Shown here in pieces: positions 5,432-5,458 of a stretch of DNA of 5,458 nt. This stretch comes from Lachnospiraceae bacterium UBA3826. GTDB taxonomy: Bacteria > Bacillota > Clostridia > Lachnospirales > Lachnospiraceae. The notes beneath the pieces were generated by a model. It was not told where the DNA came from and searched no databases. It saw only the letters and a list, made by a program, of their open reading frames with translations. A program made the translations under genes and the position numbers. Positions within the stretch are counted from its first letter, which is position 1. Every line of letters begins with the position of its first letter. The DNA lies in NCBI GenBank assembly GCA_002393095.1, contig DGII01000046.1, positions 1 to 5,458 of the forward strand, written 5' to 3'.

Positions 5432-5458
5432 CTCAGATGACGGATCATCTGAGTTTTT
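5432..5458 (+). terminator. Intrinsic terminator
   Basis: A perfect 9-base-pair stem, CTCAGATGA (5432-5440) with TCATCTGAG (5445-5453), closes a CGGA tetraloop and is followed directly by at least five T at the window edge. This is a standard rho-independent terminator for the transferase transcript. The A-rich TAAAATAAAAG on its left side would give a T-rich tract on the other strand, so it may also stop transcription coming from a convergent gene outside the window. Confidence 0.92.

Noticed and set aside
1..5458. Mobile elements, CRISPR arrays, tRNA or rRNA genes
   Set aside because: I saw no transposase or integrase, no spaced direct repeats and no tRNA-like cloverleaf. All intact genes share similar codon use, so there is no sign of recent transfer.

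Overview
The window is the 3' part of a molybdenum-cofactor (Moco) and molybdate-transport operon, followed by a short intergenic region and a phosphopantetheinyl transferase gene. All genes are on the + strand. Gene families, Shine-Dalgarno sites, heavy use of AGA/AGG (Arg) and ATA (Ile), frequent CTT-AAG (Leu-Lys) and a medium GC content suggest a Gram-positive anaerobe of the Clostridia, probably Lachnospiraceae. The taxonomic call is inference; no rRNA gene or other marker is present.

Region 1 (1-1697): the last 35 codons of moaC, a short gap with an imperfect hairpin, then modA (molybdate-binding lipoprotein) and modB (molybdate permease), which overlap by 11 bases. The expected ATPase gene modC is absent: modB is followed 6 bases later by moaA.

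Region 2 (1704-4417): moaA (radical SAM GTP 3',8-cyclase), a fused MOSC-MogA protein, and fdhD (sulfurtransferase for bis-MGD enzymes such as formate dehydrogenase). The genes are packed with gaps of 6 and 7 bases and a probable 8-base overlap. Together they cover molybdate capture, the first steps of pterin synthesis (MoaA, MoaC), activation of molybdopterin for metal insertion (MogA domain) and sulfur handling (MOSC, FdhD). MoaD, MoaE, MoeA, MobA and any molybdoenzyme lie outside the window.

Region 3 (4418-4757): 340 bases with no intact gene of normal size. A hairpin and a (TA)6 tract follow fdhD. Next is a small reading frame with a good ribosome-binding site that would encode 77 codons but carries an in-frame TAG at codon 19 before a tandem TAG-TAA stop. 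It looks like a small gene broken by a nonsense codon, or an 18-residue peptide, or less likely a recoded gene. This is the most unusual item here.

Region 4 (4758-5458): an Sfp-type 4'-phosphopantetheinyl transferase, then two inverted repeats and a strong intrinsic terminator closing the unit. I saw no complete new system: most of the window is a compact, recognisable Moco operon with several departures worth checking.
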